64,000 nucleotides of DNA, taken from contig OZ245942.1 in the NCBI GenBank assembly GCA_965230065.1, forward strand, positions 2,232,001 through 2,296,000. Direction: 5' to 3'. Of the stretch, positions 7,721 through 16,524 are shown in pieces (position 1 is the stretch's first letter; every line of letters begins with the position of its first letter). Under the pieces are notes generated by a model. That model worked only from the letters and a program-made list of their open reading frames with translations. It did not search any database and had not been told where the DNA came from. This DNA is from G965230065 sp965230065 (GTDB taxonomy: Bacteria; Bacteroidota; Bacteroidia; Cytophagales; Cyclobacteriaceae). A program made the translations under genes and the position numbers.

Positions 7721-9523
7721 CTACATTCTTTCCGGAACCTGAATGCCAAGCAACTGCATTCCTTGTTTGATAACAGCAGCTACATTGGCAGAAAATACAA
7801 CCCTGAACTGCAATAACTGCTGATCGGGTTCGGCAAAGATAGGCACTTCTGTATAAAAACGATTGTACTCTTTGGCCAGGTCGTACACATACTGAGCAAG
7901 CACAGACGGACTGTATTCTTCAGCAGCCAGGGTTATTTTTTGCGGAAACTCGCTCAGCAGCCTGATGACCTCCCGCTCTGTGCTGTGCAGCGTCGTTATA
8001 TCGCCAAAATCACCGCTTGTGTTTATATCCATAGAAGCCGCTTTGCGCAAAATGGCCGCAATCCGAGCATGGGTATATTGAATAAAAGGCGCTGTATTTC
8101 CCTGAAATTGTACTGATTCTTCCGGATTAAACAACATCCGCTTTTTGGGGTCTACCTTGAGCAAAAAATATTTTAATGCGCCTATGCCCAGCACCTCGTA
8201 CAATGCTTTTGCCTGTTCTTCGGAAAACCCTTCAATTTTACCCAGTTCTTCGGTGTGTGCCCGGGCCGTATTGATCATTTCATCCATGAGGTCATCGGCA
8301 TCTACCACGGTGCCTTCCCTTGATTTCATTTTGCCCGAAGGCAGGTCTACCATGCCATAAGAAAGGTGGTGCAAACCATCGGCATAAGTTCTCCCCAGTT
8401 TTTTCAGGATTTTGAACAATACATTGAAGTGGTAATCCTGTTCATTCCCTACCACATAAATACATTTGTCAAAGGCAAAATCGTGATGGCGCATATCGGC
8501 CGTTCCCAGGTCCTGGGTAATATACACCGAAGTGCCATCGGCCCTGAGTACGAGTTTTTCATCCAAACCTTCGTCTGATAAATCAACCCACACAGAGCCA
8601 TCTTCTTTTTTATAAAAAATACCTTTTTGCAATCCTTCTTCCACAATGTCTTTTCCGAGCAAATAGGTTTCAGACTCATGGTATATTTTATCAAATTGTA
8701 CGCCTATGCGTTGGTAAGTAGCATCAAAACCTTCGTATACCCATCCGTTGAGTTTTTTCCAAAGGGCAACAACACCGGCATCGCCCTGCTCCCATTTTTG
8801 CAGCATTTCCTGTGCTGCCCTGATGAGGGGGGCTTCTTTCTTGGCTGTTTCTTCGCCTACGCCTTCACCTATGAGTTTTTCTATTTCTTTTTTATACTCT
8901 TGATCAAACTTCACATAATACTTCCCCACCAGGTGGTCGCCCTTGGTGCCGGAAGAAGCGGGGGTTTCTCCATTGCCAAAGCGCTCGTAGGCCAACATAG
9001 ATTTGCAAATATGGATACCCCGGTCGTTTACAATATTTACCCTTTGTACTGTATACCCACTGGCTTCCAGCATACGGCTCACGGCATCGCCCAGAAAATT
9101 ATTACGCAAATGCCCCAGGTGCAGGGGTTTGTTGGTATTAGGCGAAGAGAACTCCACCATGACTTTTTGGGCGCCGGGGGCTTGAAATCCATAAGGCAAT
9201 GCCGATTTATCGGCCTTTACAATATCTTTCAGGATTTGCAACCAAACTTTGTCGGCAATTTCCAGATTCAGAAAACCTTTCACCACATTGAAATCCTGCA
9301 CCACCTCAGTATTGGCAGCCAGATATTCCCCGATCACCTGTGCAGTAGCTTCGGGGCTTTTGCGCGAAATACGTGCAAAAGGGAACGTAACCAAAGTATG
9401 CGACCCGGCAAATTCTTTACGGGTAGGCAATAATTTAACTTCATGGGCAGGCAGTGTGTGATCAAACAACTCTTGAAATGCTTTGCTAATACTTTCCTGC
9501 AAAAGTTTCTCTATCTCCATCAT
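7721..9523 (-). CDS. argS: Arginyl-tRNA synthetase
   Basis: A 600-residue class I aminoacyl-tRNA synthetase that charges tRNA-Arg. The N-terminal additional domain of ArgS is present (residues 1-110). The HIGH-type motif is seen as PNTNKPLHLGHLRNN near residues 127-141, and the KMSK-equivalent as SGKMKSREGTVV near 393-404. The C-terminal DALR anticodon-binding region ends with QLLGIQVPERM, a typical ArgS end. Two consecutive ATG codons lie at the start (9523 and 9520), and either gives a normal protein. It is followed 3 bp later by menA. Confidence 0.97.
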   Translation of the reverse strand: MMEIEKLLQESISKAFQELFDHTLPAHEVKLLPTRKEFAGSHTLVTFPFARISRKSPEATAQVIGEYLAANTEVVQDFNVVKGFLNLEIADKVWLQILKDIVKADKSALPYGFQAPGAQKVMVEFSSPNTNKPLHLGHLRNNFLGDAVSRMLEASGYTVQRVNIVNDRGIHICKSMLAYERFGNGETPASSGTKGDHLVGKYYVKFDQEYKKEIEKLIGEGVGEETAKKEAPLIRAAQEMLQKWEQGDAGVVALWKKLNGWVYEGFDATYQRIGVQFDKIYHESETYLLGKDIVEEGLQKGIFYKKEDGSVWVDLSDEGLDEKLVLRADGTSVYITQDLGTADMRHHDFAFDKCIYVVGNEQDYHFNVLFKILKKLGRTYADGLHHLSYGMVDLPSGKMKSREGTVVDADDLMDEMINTARAHTEELGKIEGFSEEQAKALYEVLGIGALKYFLLKVDPKKRMLFNPEESVQFQGNTAPFIQYTHARIAAILRKAASMDINTSGDFGDITTLHSTEREVIRLLSEFPQKITLAAEEYSPSVLAQYVYDLAKEYNRFYTEVPIFAEPDQQLLQFRVVFSANVAAVIKQGMQLLGIQVPERM

Positions 9524-9686
9524 TTATACAGTTTTCGGGGGTTGTCCATTGAGGAACAACCTGAATGCTGCAAAGATGTTAAAATTATGGCAATATTGTA
9601 GCTTTGGGAAGGAGTGAACCGGGGAAATAGTTATAAATATTGGTTCTGTATTGTTAATTATAGCCCCTCTCTCGGTGTACCCGTTT

Positions 9687-9715
9687 CCAGTTTGACTGGC
9701 GAATGATTAAACTGG
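9687..9715. repeat. Small inverted repeat upstream of argS
   Basis: CCAGTTT (9687-9693) and AAACTGG (9709-9715) form a 7-bp stem with a 15-nt loop. It lies in the 270-bp spacer between argS and the STAS/SEC14-like gene, beside but distinct from the terminator at 9733-9768. The leading GTTTCCAGTT string recurs in the inverted repeat at 60565. Confidence 0.4.
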
Positions 9716-9732
9716 CAACAGGTAACCAGCTC

Positions 9733-9768
9733 AAAAAACAAAAACCCCGGCCAAGTAGCCAGGGTTTT
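9733..9768 (-). terminator. Rho-independent terminator for the STAS/SEC14 gene
   Basis: Read on the minus strand, an 11-bp stem (9768-9758 with 9751-9741, one mismatch) with a 6-nt loop is followed by a T-rich tract with one interrupting G. It lies 26 bp after the stop codon at 9794, as expected for an intrinsic terminator of the two-gene signalling operon. Confidence 0.85.
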
Positions 9769-9793
9769 GCTCTATATGGGATATGTTGTTTGT

Positions 9794-10201
9794 TTACACC
9801 TGAACAGTTTTGTCATTGCTGACTAACCATGTTTTTGCTGTTTCGGTATCATCAAAATACTGGAAAGAAACGCCCTCATCCACATTGTCCATAATATCTT
9901 CTACCGACATTTTAGAGAAAATATCTTTAGAAATGATGATGGCCAGCTTTTCATATCCTACTTTGTTCGCTTTTTCTACCCATTCTCCCAACGACCATGC
10001 CTGGTCTTCTTCTGAGATAGCCCCCAGATTTCGAGAATCGGTGAGCAACCTGCCTGTCTGATGAGTTTCCATTGCTTCAATCAGTTTGTTCATTCCCGTA
10101 CGAAATTCTCCTGAAGTAGGCGAGGTAGTCCAAACGATTGTTACAACATTTGCTACCTGGTCATATGTTACTTCTGCATAACTATCTTTAAAAAAGATCA
10201 T
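9794..10201 (-). CDS. SpoIIAA-like STAS/SEC14-type protein
   Basis: A 135-residue cytoplasmic protein without signal peptide or membrane segment. The pattern of alternating strands and helices (VTYDQVANVVTIVW, GRLLTDSRNLGAI, KLAIIISKDIFSK, FDDTETAKTWL) resembles the SpoIIAA-like/STAS-SEC14 fold used by anti-sigma-antagonist-like proteins. No conserved phosphorylatable serine of the classic SpoIIAA type can be pointed to with confidence. The gene begins 32 bp after the stop of the large sensor gene on the same strand and ends in a clear terminator, so the two form a unit. That pairing suggests it receives or transmits the sensor's state (inference). The fold assignment is by eye. Confidence 0.6.
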   Translation of the reverse strand: MIFFKDSYAEVTYDQVANVVTIVWTTSPTSGEFRTGMNKLIEAMETHQTGRLLTDSRNLGAISEEDQAWSLGEWVEKANKVGYEKLAIIISKDIFSKMSVEDIMDNVDEGVSFQYFDDTETAKTWLVSNDKTVQV

Positions 10202-10233
10202 ATGTATTCAGTATTAATTAATTATAGTTTAGT

Positions 10234-12507
10234 TTACTTTTTATTCGTTGTTTTTGTCTTATCTGCATTGGCAGTGTCTTTGTCCAGCGTTTTTAATTGC
10301 TCGTCTTTCACACGGATTTCCTCAATCAGCTCTTCTTCCCGTTTCTTGAATTTCTCCATAGATTTTTCCATCAGCTTATTGCGTGTTTCTATTTGCGCAT
10401 CTGCCCGCTCTTTTTCTTTCTGCCGGATTTCCTCTACTTCTTTGTGCTTAGATTCCAGGGCTTCCTGCACAGCAGTAAGCTCTTCCAAACTTTGATTGAG
10501 TTCCTCTTCCCGTTCCTTTCTTTCCGTTACATCTTCAAAAATACCCAACACTCCGTATGTATTTCCTGAGAGATCGCTCAAAGGCACTTTACTGGTACTG
10601 ATCCACGTTTTGTTCCCTTTGGCATCGGTTTGAGATTCCTCGTAATTCAGTTTAGGAGCATTATTCTCTATAATACCTTTGTCATCTTCCTGATATGCTT
10701 CTGCTTCTTCTTTCCAGGGCATTTCAAAGTCTGTTTTACCGATAATATCCTGGGTTGATTTAAATCCGGCTTTGGTAGCAAAGGCTTTGTTGCATCCAAG
10801 GTATACCAAGTCTTTGTCTTTCCAGAAGATAGCTTTCGGAATACTATCAACCACCACCTGCAACCTGTTTTCAGATTCTTTAAGCTTCACTTCCTGTTGC
10901 TTTGCCTGCCCTATTTCTTTTTCCAGTTCGCCTTGTTTGCGTGCCATCTCTTCCTGGGTAGCCATGAGCTCTTCATTATTTTGCCGCATTTCTTCTTCCT
11001 GGGCACGCATCTGTTCAGTCATCTGGGTTGATTCTTCAAGCAGTTTTTGTGTGCGCTGGTTAATCCTTACCGAAGAAATGGTAGAAGCTATACTTTCGGC
11101 TACTTTTTCTACAAACTGTCTTTCAAAATCGCTCAATTCTTTAAAAGAAGCCATTTCTATGACGCCATACACCTCTTCATTTACCATCAAAGGCACAATC
11201 AAAATACTGCTGGGGTTGGCATCGCCCAGTCCTGAAGTAATATTCACATAATCATCAGGCACATCAGTAATGTAGATAGCGTCTTTTTCTAACCACGATT
11301 GCCCGGCAAGGCCTTCACCAATCATTACTTTTTGTTCCAGGTATTTCTTCCTGTCCCAGGCATAGCAAGCTTCCAGCGTCATGTAGGCTTCTTCCCCTTC
11401 TTCATGATCCTGTATCAGGAACAAACCGCCCTGATTGGCACCCATGTATTTTACCAAGTTGGTAATGATGTTATCACAAAGGATTTTAACATCGTTGTTG
11501 TGCAATCGTAAAATTTCGCCAAACTTAGCTTCACCCTGGGTAGCCCAGTTTCTGCGTTTATCTTCTTCAGAAACTTTTTGCAGGTTATCCCGCATTTCTA
11601 TCAATGCATTGCCCAGCACATCATGTTCGCTTAGGGGTGAAAACTCAGCCTGGTAATTTCCTTTACCAATGTTTTCGGCAAAGCCTGTTGTTGCCCGCAG
11701 GCCAGCCACCAGGTTGTCTACAGCCCCGGCAATTTCACCAATCTCATCTTTGCTTACCTTGATTTGCTTCCGGTCTTTTTCAGGCAAATCACCTTTGCCT
11801 AATTTCAGGATAATTTCTTTCACATAATTGATAGGACGGGTAATGGCACGTGTAAGTGAAAATGCACCAATTAAGCCGATGGCGATAATAACCACACCTA
11901 AAATGAGAATGATTTGTCTTAATTTTTCCGATGAAGCTATCAAATCCTGCTGGGCAGCATCGGCTTCCGCTATTTTTTCATCCCCAAGGCCAAGCAGCCG
12001 TGCTTTCAGGTCTTTGGTACGGGGCAGCACTTCGCTTTCTATCTGGTCCTCAGCCAGCAATTTCACCATTGGGTCTTCGTAATTCTCGAAAGTTTGCAGG
12101 CTGGCCATGATCCCTTTCTCAATATCAATCAGCGCCTCAAAGTCCATTACAATCGTATCCAGGGTGTGGCGTTGTTCTTCTTTTTCCCAAAATTGGGTAA
12201 GCTTAACCAGCTTTTCCTTTAATTCAGGATAGCGAAACTCCTGCAATTCTTTTAAGGCTTCTTTGTCTTCCTGATTGCTCTGCAAATACACCCAGTTGGT
12301 GATGAGCATTTTTGATTCTGTAACCAAAAGGTTGAAATCATCAATGGCTTCTGCCGAAGGGTTTATTACTTCAGAGGTTTCTTTAATAATTTCGTTGCTA
12401 CTGTTGATGGTAAGAATTCCAATAACTGCATTAACCGCAAAAATGATGATTAATGCCATGAAACCACCAAAAATCTTAGTACCGATGTTGAATTTTAACT
12501 TCTTCAT
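10234..12507 (-). CDS. Membrane HAMP-GAF-PAS sensor with no recognisable output domain
   Basis: A 757-residue inner-membrane protein. Transmembrane helix 1 is at about residues 13-33. A helical extracytoplasmic sensor domain follows (about 35-195, four-helix-bundle type), then transmembrane helix 2 near 198-218, a HAMP linker beginning ITRPINYVKE, a second HAMP-like or linker stretch, a GAF domain (about 330-480, ending FVEKVAESIASTISSVRINQ), a coiled coil rich in E/Q/M, a PAS domain (about 560-680, with GVLGIFEDVTERKE) and a final highly charged coiled coil. There is no HisKA/HATPase, no GGDEF, no PP2C and no chemotaxis signalling tip, so output must be by protein contact. It is the promoter-proximal gene of the pair with the STAS/SEC14-like protein. 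Confidence 0.85.
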   Translation of the reverse strand: MKKLKFNIGTKIFGGFMALIIIFAVNAVIGILTINSSNEIIKETSEVINPSAEAIDDFNLLVTESKMLITNWVYLQSNQEDKEALKELQEFRYPELKEKLVKLTQFWEKEEQRHTLDTIVMDFEALIDIEKGIMASLQTFENYEDPMVKLLAEDQIESEVLPRTKDLKARLLGLGDEKIAEADAAQQDLIASSEKLRQIILILGVVIIAIGLIGAFSLTRAITRPINYVKEIILKLGKGDLPEKDRKQIKVSKDEIGEIAGAVDNLVAGLRATTGFAENIGKGNYQAEFSPLSEHDVLGNALIEMRDNLQKVSEEDKRRNWATQGEAKFGEILRLHNNDVKILCDNIITNLVKYMGANQGGLFLIQDHEEGEEAYMTLEACYAWDRKKYLEQKVMIGEGLAGQSWLEKDAIYITDVPDDYVNITSGLGDANPSSILIVPLMVNEEVYGVIEMASFKELSDFERQFVEKVAESIASTISSVRINQRTQKLLEESTQMTEQMRAQEEEMRQNNEELMATQEEMARKQGELEKEIGQAKQQEVKLKESENRLQVVVDSIPKAIFWKDKDLVYLGCNKAFATKAGFKSTQDIIGKTDFEMPWKEEAEAYQEDDKGIIENNAPKLNYEESQTDAKGNKTWISTSKVPLSDLSGNTYGVLGIFEDVTERKEREEELNQSLEELTAVQEALESKHKEVEEIRQKEKERADAQIETRNKLMEKSMEKFKKREEELIEEIRVKDEQLKTLDKDTANADKTKTTNKK

Positions 12508-12620
12508 AATTTTCTCTAAAATTGTGAGTACAATGCCAGGTTACTCACCGGAGTTTTTTCTTAAAAAAATATCAAAAAATAAAAGTTATCCGTTGTTGAG
12601 TTCGAAGCCTTTATAACTTC

Positions 12621-12651
12621 TTTGAGGAACACTGCAATAATCATAGGTTTG
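12621..12651 (+). promoter_or_regulatory. Bacteroidota-type promoter for prfA
   Basis: TTTG at 12621-12624 is followed after 19 bases by TAGGTTTG at 12644-12651, an exact match to the Bacteroidota primary-sigma pattern TTTG-N19-TAnnTTTG. The predicted start of transcription is about 6-8 bases further on, giving a leader of roughly 60 nt ahead of the prfA ATG at 12718. Confidence 0.7.
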
Positions 12652-12717
12652 GAAGAATAAAAAAAGCAGAACTGAACACTAAAAATTACAAGGTACTATT
12701 ATACAGATTTTTATACC

Positions 12718-13782
12718 ATGAAAGATAAATTAGAAGCCATCAGGCACAGGTTTGAGGAAGTTAGCCAGCTTATTGTACAGCCTGACGCAATGGCTGACAT
12801 GAAAAATTATTCCAGGCTGAGCAAAGAGTACAAAGATCTGGAAAAAATCGTGAAGCAATATGAAGCTTACGAAGAAGTGCTGTCCAATATAAAAAACGCA
12901 AAGGAAATTCTGGATACTGAAAAGGATGAAGATTTCCGCCAAATGGCCAAAGAGGAGTTGGAAGCCCTGCAGCCGGAAAAAGAAAAGCTGGAAGAAGAAC
13001 TCAAGCAAATGCTTATTCCCAAAGACCCCAACGACAGCAAAAACGTAATTCTGGAAATACGCGGTGGCACCGGAGGGGATGAAGCTGCCATTTTTGCAGG
13101 GGACCTTTTCCGTATGTACCAGCGCTATGCCGAAAGCCAGGGCTGGAAATTGACAATTTTAGACCTTACGGAAGGTACTTCCGGTGGGTATAAAGAAATT
13201 ATCAGCACTATTTCAGGTGAAGATGTGTATGCCAAAATGAAGTTTGAATCGGGCGTGCACCGGGTACAGCGGGTGCCCACTACCGAAACCCAGGGGCGCG
13301 TACACACTTCGGCGGCTACCGTGGCCGTGTTGCCCGAAATGGATGATGTGGACGTGGAAGTAAACATGAACGATGTGCGAAAGGATACTTTTTGCTCATC
13401 AGGCCCCGGCGGGCAGTCAGTCAACACCACTTATTCGGCTGTGCGGCTCACACATGAGCCTTCGGGCATTGTGGTAACCTGTCAGGATGAAAAATCGCAA
13501 ATCAAAAACCTTGAAAAAGCCCTGAAAGTACTGCGCTCACGTTTGTATGAAATAGAAGTGGAAAGGCATAACGAAGAAGTAGGGGCACAGCGCAGGTCTA
13601 TGGTGAGAAGTGGCGACCGCTCTGATAAAATCCGTACCTACAACTATCCCCAAAGCCGGGTAACCGACCATCGTATCAACTATACCGTGTACAATCTTTC
13701 TACTGTGATGGACGGAAGCCTGGAAGATTTTACAGAGCAGCTGCGTATTGCCGATAATGCCAATAAAATGCAGGAAGAGTAG
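12718..13782 (+). CDS. prfA: Peptide chain release factor 1
   Basis: A 354-residue translation termination factor recognising UAA and UAG. The GGQ catalytic motif lies in SSGPGGQSVNTT (Gly231-Gly232-Gln233), which enters the peptidyl-transferase centre. The stop-codon-reading P-x-T motif is present as VPTTETQGR (Pro187-Thr189), which marks it as RF1 rather than RF2 (SPF motif). The length is normal for the family. The gene is divergent from the sensor gene and is preceded by the best-matching promoter in the window. A lipoprotein gene starts 7 bp after its stop, suggesting read-through expression. Confidence 0.97.
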   Translation: MKDKLEAIRHRFEEVSQLIVQPDAMADMKNYSRLSKEYKDLEKIVKQYEAYEEVLSNIKNAKEILDTEKDEDFRQMAKEELEALQPEKEKLEEELKQMLIPKDPNDSKNVILEIRGGTGGDEAAIFAGDLFRMYQRYAESQGWKLTILDLTEGTSGGYKEIISTISGEDVYAKMKFESGVHRVQRVPTTETQGRVHTSAATVAVLPEMDDVDVEVNMNDVRKDTFCSSGPGGQSVNTTYSAVRLTHEPSGIVVTCQDEKSQIKNLEKALKVLRSRLYEIEVERHNEEVGAQRRSMVRSGDRSDKIRTYNYPQSRVTDHRINYTVYNLSTVMDGSLEDFTEQLRIADNANKMQEE

Positions 13783-13789
13783 TAGGAGG

Positions 13790-15220
13790 ATGAAAAGACT
13801 GGGCAGCACCAAAATGCAGGAGGGTAATTTGAGGAAACAGCACGCTTATTTCTTGTTATACTTTATACCTTTTTTCTGTTTACTCTGCTATTGTACGCCG
13901 GAAGAAGAAATGATTACTTCCTCAGAAAACGCTAAACTGACATTCAGTGAAGATACTGTTTCGTTTGATACACTTTTTACCACTTTAGGCAGCACTACAC
14001 AATGGCTTACGGTACGCAATCCCAACCAAAACGCTGTGGAAATATCCTCGATCGAGCTGGCGGGCGGCAGCAGTTCTCCTTATACAGTTTATGTAAATGG
14101 GAAATCGGGTACTTTATTTCCAAACCAGTTTCTTTTAGGAAAAGACAGTATGCTGGTGCTCGTGGAAATTTCGATTGACCCTGCCGACCAGGACATGCCT
14201 TTCCTCGTAAAAGATTCTCTTCTTTTTCATACCAATGGCAATCTACAGGATGTGAAGTTGATTGCCTGGGGACAAGATGCACATTTTGTAAAAAGTTTGC
14301 ACATTCGAGAAGATACAGTTTTTACGGCAGCCCGTCCTTACGTAATTACCGACTCTGTTTTTGTAGAAGAGCCAGCCACCCTGTCCATAGAAGCAGGAGG
14401 ACAGTTATTTTTTGATAATAATGCAAAACTGCGTGTGCACGGAAGTTTACAAGCCATAGGAACAGCCAAAAATCGTATTATGCTCGACAATATCCGGCAA
14501 GATGGGGCTTTTGAAAATGCCCCAGGGCAGTGGGAAGGTATTATTTTTTCACCCGAAAGTAAGCAAAACACCATCGATTTTGCTGTAATTCGCAATGCGA
14601 CAAACGGGGTTTTTAAGCAGGGTTCGCCTCAGAATGACAACGGACAAGACACCATTCCCCAACTCGTAATAAGCAATACCATCATAGAAAATATGTCTGC
14701 CGGGGGAATAGTAGCTTTCAATGCCAGCCTGAAAGTATACAATACCCTGGTCAATCATTGTACAGGGCATGTGGTGGGCAATTTTGAAGGGGGAAGGTAT
14801 GTATATACCCATTGTACGCTGGATAACAGCAACAACCAGTTTGTACGCGAAGCTCCTGTAGTAGAGTTTTCTGATGGAGCAAGCGATGAAGCATCCCGTC
14901 CGGTATTTGTGTGTATGCAAAACAATATCATTTGGGGTAATTTGAATGAAGAGCTGGCATTGGAACAAATTACGCTTCCTGCTTCTTCTGTAAAAATTGC
15001 CCACAACCTGATAAAAACCCAGCATAGCGAACTGGAAGCAGATGGAAATTTACTGAATATTGATCCGGAGTATATCGATCCGGTAATTTACAATTACCGC
15101 CTGGATACGGCTTCTCAGGCTATAGACAAAGGAATGAAACCTGGCACCATAACTGACCTGGACGGCAACCACCGCGATACCCTGCCCGACCTGGGAGCCT
15201 ATGAGTTTATTAAAGAATAA
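13790..15220 (+). CDS. Predicted lipoprotein with parallel beta-helix (choice-of-anchor Q type)
   Basis: The ATG at 13790 gives 476 residues; an earlier in-frame start would overlap prfA. AGGAGG abuts this ATG directly, so the start could also be the ATG at 13814. The N-terminus has a hydrophobic stretch ending in LLCYC followed by TPEEE, consistent with a lipoprotein signal, though the residue before the cysteine (Tyr) is unusual. Residues about 60-180 look like an immunoglobulin-like strand-rich domain. Residues 180-440 contain serial short beta repeats typical of right-handed parallel beta-helices. The end, DLDGNHRDTLPDLGAYEF, is the choice-of-anchor Q/polymorphic-protein signature. Outer-membrane or surface location is likely; the ligand is unknown. 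It is probably co-transcribed with prfA. Confidence 0.75.
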   Translation: MKRLGSTKMQEGNLRKQHAYFLLYFIPFFCLLCYCTPEEEMITSSENAKLTFSEDTVSFDTLFTTLGSTTQWLTVRNPNQNAVEISSIELAGGSSSPYTVYVNGKSGTLFPNQFLLGKDSMLVLVEISIDPADQDMPFLVKDSLLFHTNGNLQDVKLIAWGQDAHFVKSLHIREDTVFTAARPYVITDSVFVEEPATLSIEAGGQLFFDNNAKLRVHGSLQAIGTAKNRIMLDNIRQDGAFENAPGQWEGIIFSPESKQNTIDFAVIRNATNGVFKQGSPQNDNGQDTIPQLVISNTIIENMSAGGIVAFNASLKVYNTLVNHCTGHVVGNFEGGRYVYTHCTLDNSNNQFVREAPVVEFSDGASDEASRPVFVCMQNNIIWGNLNEELALEQITLPASSVKIAHNLIKTQHSELEADGNLLNIDPEYIDPVIYNYRLDTASQAIDKGMKPGTITDLDGNHRDTLPDLGAYEFIKE

Positions 15221-15314
15221 ATGAAGAGTGCGGATTTCCATGTACGCATACGATTTTCGGGCTGAGAAGCCCAGTCTCCGACTGTATTATTGAATTTTAT
15301 TAAACCCAACAAAA

Positions 15315-15743
15315 ATGCACTTTTTCCAAAAAGAAATCCGTTTGCCTTCATTTCCACGGGGCTTTCATTTGATTACCCATGAGATTGAGCGTGAATTCTC
15401 AGACATCAGGCAAATTGAAGTGGGATTTTTACAGGTGTTTATTCAGCACACCTCGGCCAGCTTAAGCATCAACGAAAATGCCGACCCCACCGTGCGTAAA
15501 GATTTTGAAAGTCATTTCAACAAAATGGTGCCCGAAGATGCCCCCTATTATTTGCATAATTACGAAGGTTCAGACGACATGCCTGCCCACATTAAAGCCT
15601 CATTGCTGGGCAACCAAGTTATGATTCCCATTACACAAGGGCAGTTGAACCTGGGCACCTGGCAGGGTATTTATCTGTGCGAGCACCGCAACCAGGGAGG
15701 TGGGCGAAAATTAGTACTTACTGCCTTTGGGCAATTAGGATAA
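15315..15743 (+). CDS. YjbQ/UPF0047 family protein
   Basis: A 142-residue single-domain protein. FIQHTSASLSINENADPTV, the LHNYEGSDDMPAHIKASLLG segment, and GTWQGIYLCEHRNQGGGRKLVLTA with its final Gly-rich turn are the signature stretches of the YjbQ family. Conserved His and Glu residues probably bind a metal. Members are annotated as having secondary thiamine-phosphate synthase activity; the physiological role is uncertain. Although the window has a thiamine locus, it lies 37 kb away and no TPP riboswitch precedes this gene. It starts 94 bp after the beta-helix lipoprotein. Confidence 0.9.
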   Translation: MHFFQKEIRLPSFPRGFHLITHEIEREFSDIRQIEVGFLQVFIQHTSASLSINENADPTVRKDFESHFNKMVPEDAPYYLHNYEGSDDMPAHIKASLLGNQVMIPITQGQLNLGTWQGIYLCEHRNQGGGRKLVLTAFGQLG

Positions 15744-15773
15744 TATTTTTTTAACCCTGCCAAAATGTGATAC

Positions 15774-16502
15774 ATGGACTTCCAGGCCTCGATCATCGTT
15801 ATGCTGATATTCTTTATTGCATCATTTCTCAAAGGAATATCAGGGCTTGGTTTTTCTACAATATGTCTGCCTATTTTGACCTGGTATATTGACCCGAAAG
15901 TGGGTATCCCTTTAATTATTATACCATCTTTATCCAGCAATTTGTTCATCATGGCCCAAGCCAACAAACTACCAGACGCACTGCGCAGGTTTTGGCTATT
16001 GTATATATCAATCATACCCGGAATCTTTCTTGGAGTTTCTCTACTTTATATAGTGAATAGTTCTATCAGTCGGGTAATGCTGGGGCTTATACTCATCTTG
16101 TACGTTGGTTGGGCGTTATATACGCAAAGCTTGTACATACCAAGGCAAACTGAGGGAAGGTACGCTGGTTTTGTAGGGTTTTGCACAGGAGTGATAACCG
16201 GCCTAACAGGCTCTCAGGTAATGCCCGTACTGCCATTTATGCTTTCTCTTAAAATTGATAAAGACCTGTTTCTGCAGGGCATTAATCTATCCTTTACCAT
16301 TTCCAGCCTCATCATGCTGGTATTTTTGGGTGGTTATGGGTTCTTAAATTCTCAGATTCTAACAACCTCCTTGCTGGGAATAATTCCGGTTGCTTTCGGC
16401 ATTTACCTTGGAGGAAAGTTGAGAAGATACTTACCGGAAGAAGGATACAGGAAAGCTGTGCTAATATTCCTGCTACTGATGGGGGTAGGCCTTCTTATTT
16501 AA
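15774..16502 (+). CDS. TauE/SafE family membrane permease
   Basis: A 242-residue polytopic membrane protein with about eight hydrophobic segments in two similar halves. Each half opens with the family's G-x-x-x-G-x-G/T-like motif: FLKGISGLGFSTICLPIL near residues 20-37 and FCTGVITGLTGSQVMPVL near 128-145. TauE/SafE proteins export sulfite, sulfonates or related organic anions; the substrate here cannot be assigned. It starts 30 bp after the YjbQ-like gene and converges with the second rhomboid gene. The ATG at 15774 starts immediately at the first helix. Confidence 0.85.
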   Translation: MDFQASIIVMLIFFIASFLKGISGLGFSTICLPILTWYIDPKVGIPLIIIPSLSSNLFIMAQANKLPDALRRFWLLYISIIPGIFLGVSLLYIVNSSISRVMLGLILILYVGWALYTQSLYIPRQTEGRYAGFVGFCTGVITGLTGSQVMPVLPFMLSLKIDKDLFLQGINLSFTISSLIMLVFLGGYGFLNSQILTTSLLGIIPVAFGIYLGGKLRRYLPEEGYRKAVLIFLLLMGVGLLI

Positions 16503-16524
16503 TACACAGCTTCCATGCTAAATA

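Noticed and set aside
8627..9433. A 268-codon open frame on the plus strand opposite argS
   Set aside because: It is fully antisense to argS and shows no domain signature.
15255..15285. GGGCT-GAGA-AGCCC hairpin after the beta-helix lipoprotein as a terminator
   Set aside because: The stem is only 5 bp and no T-run follows; kept only as a possible repeat fragment.
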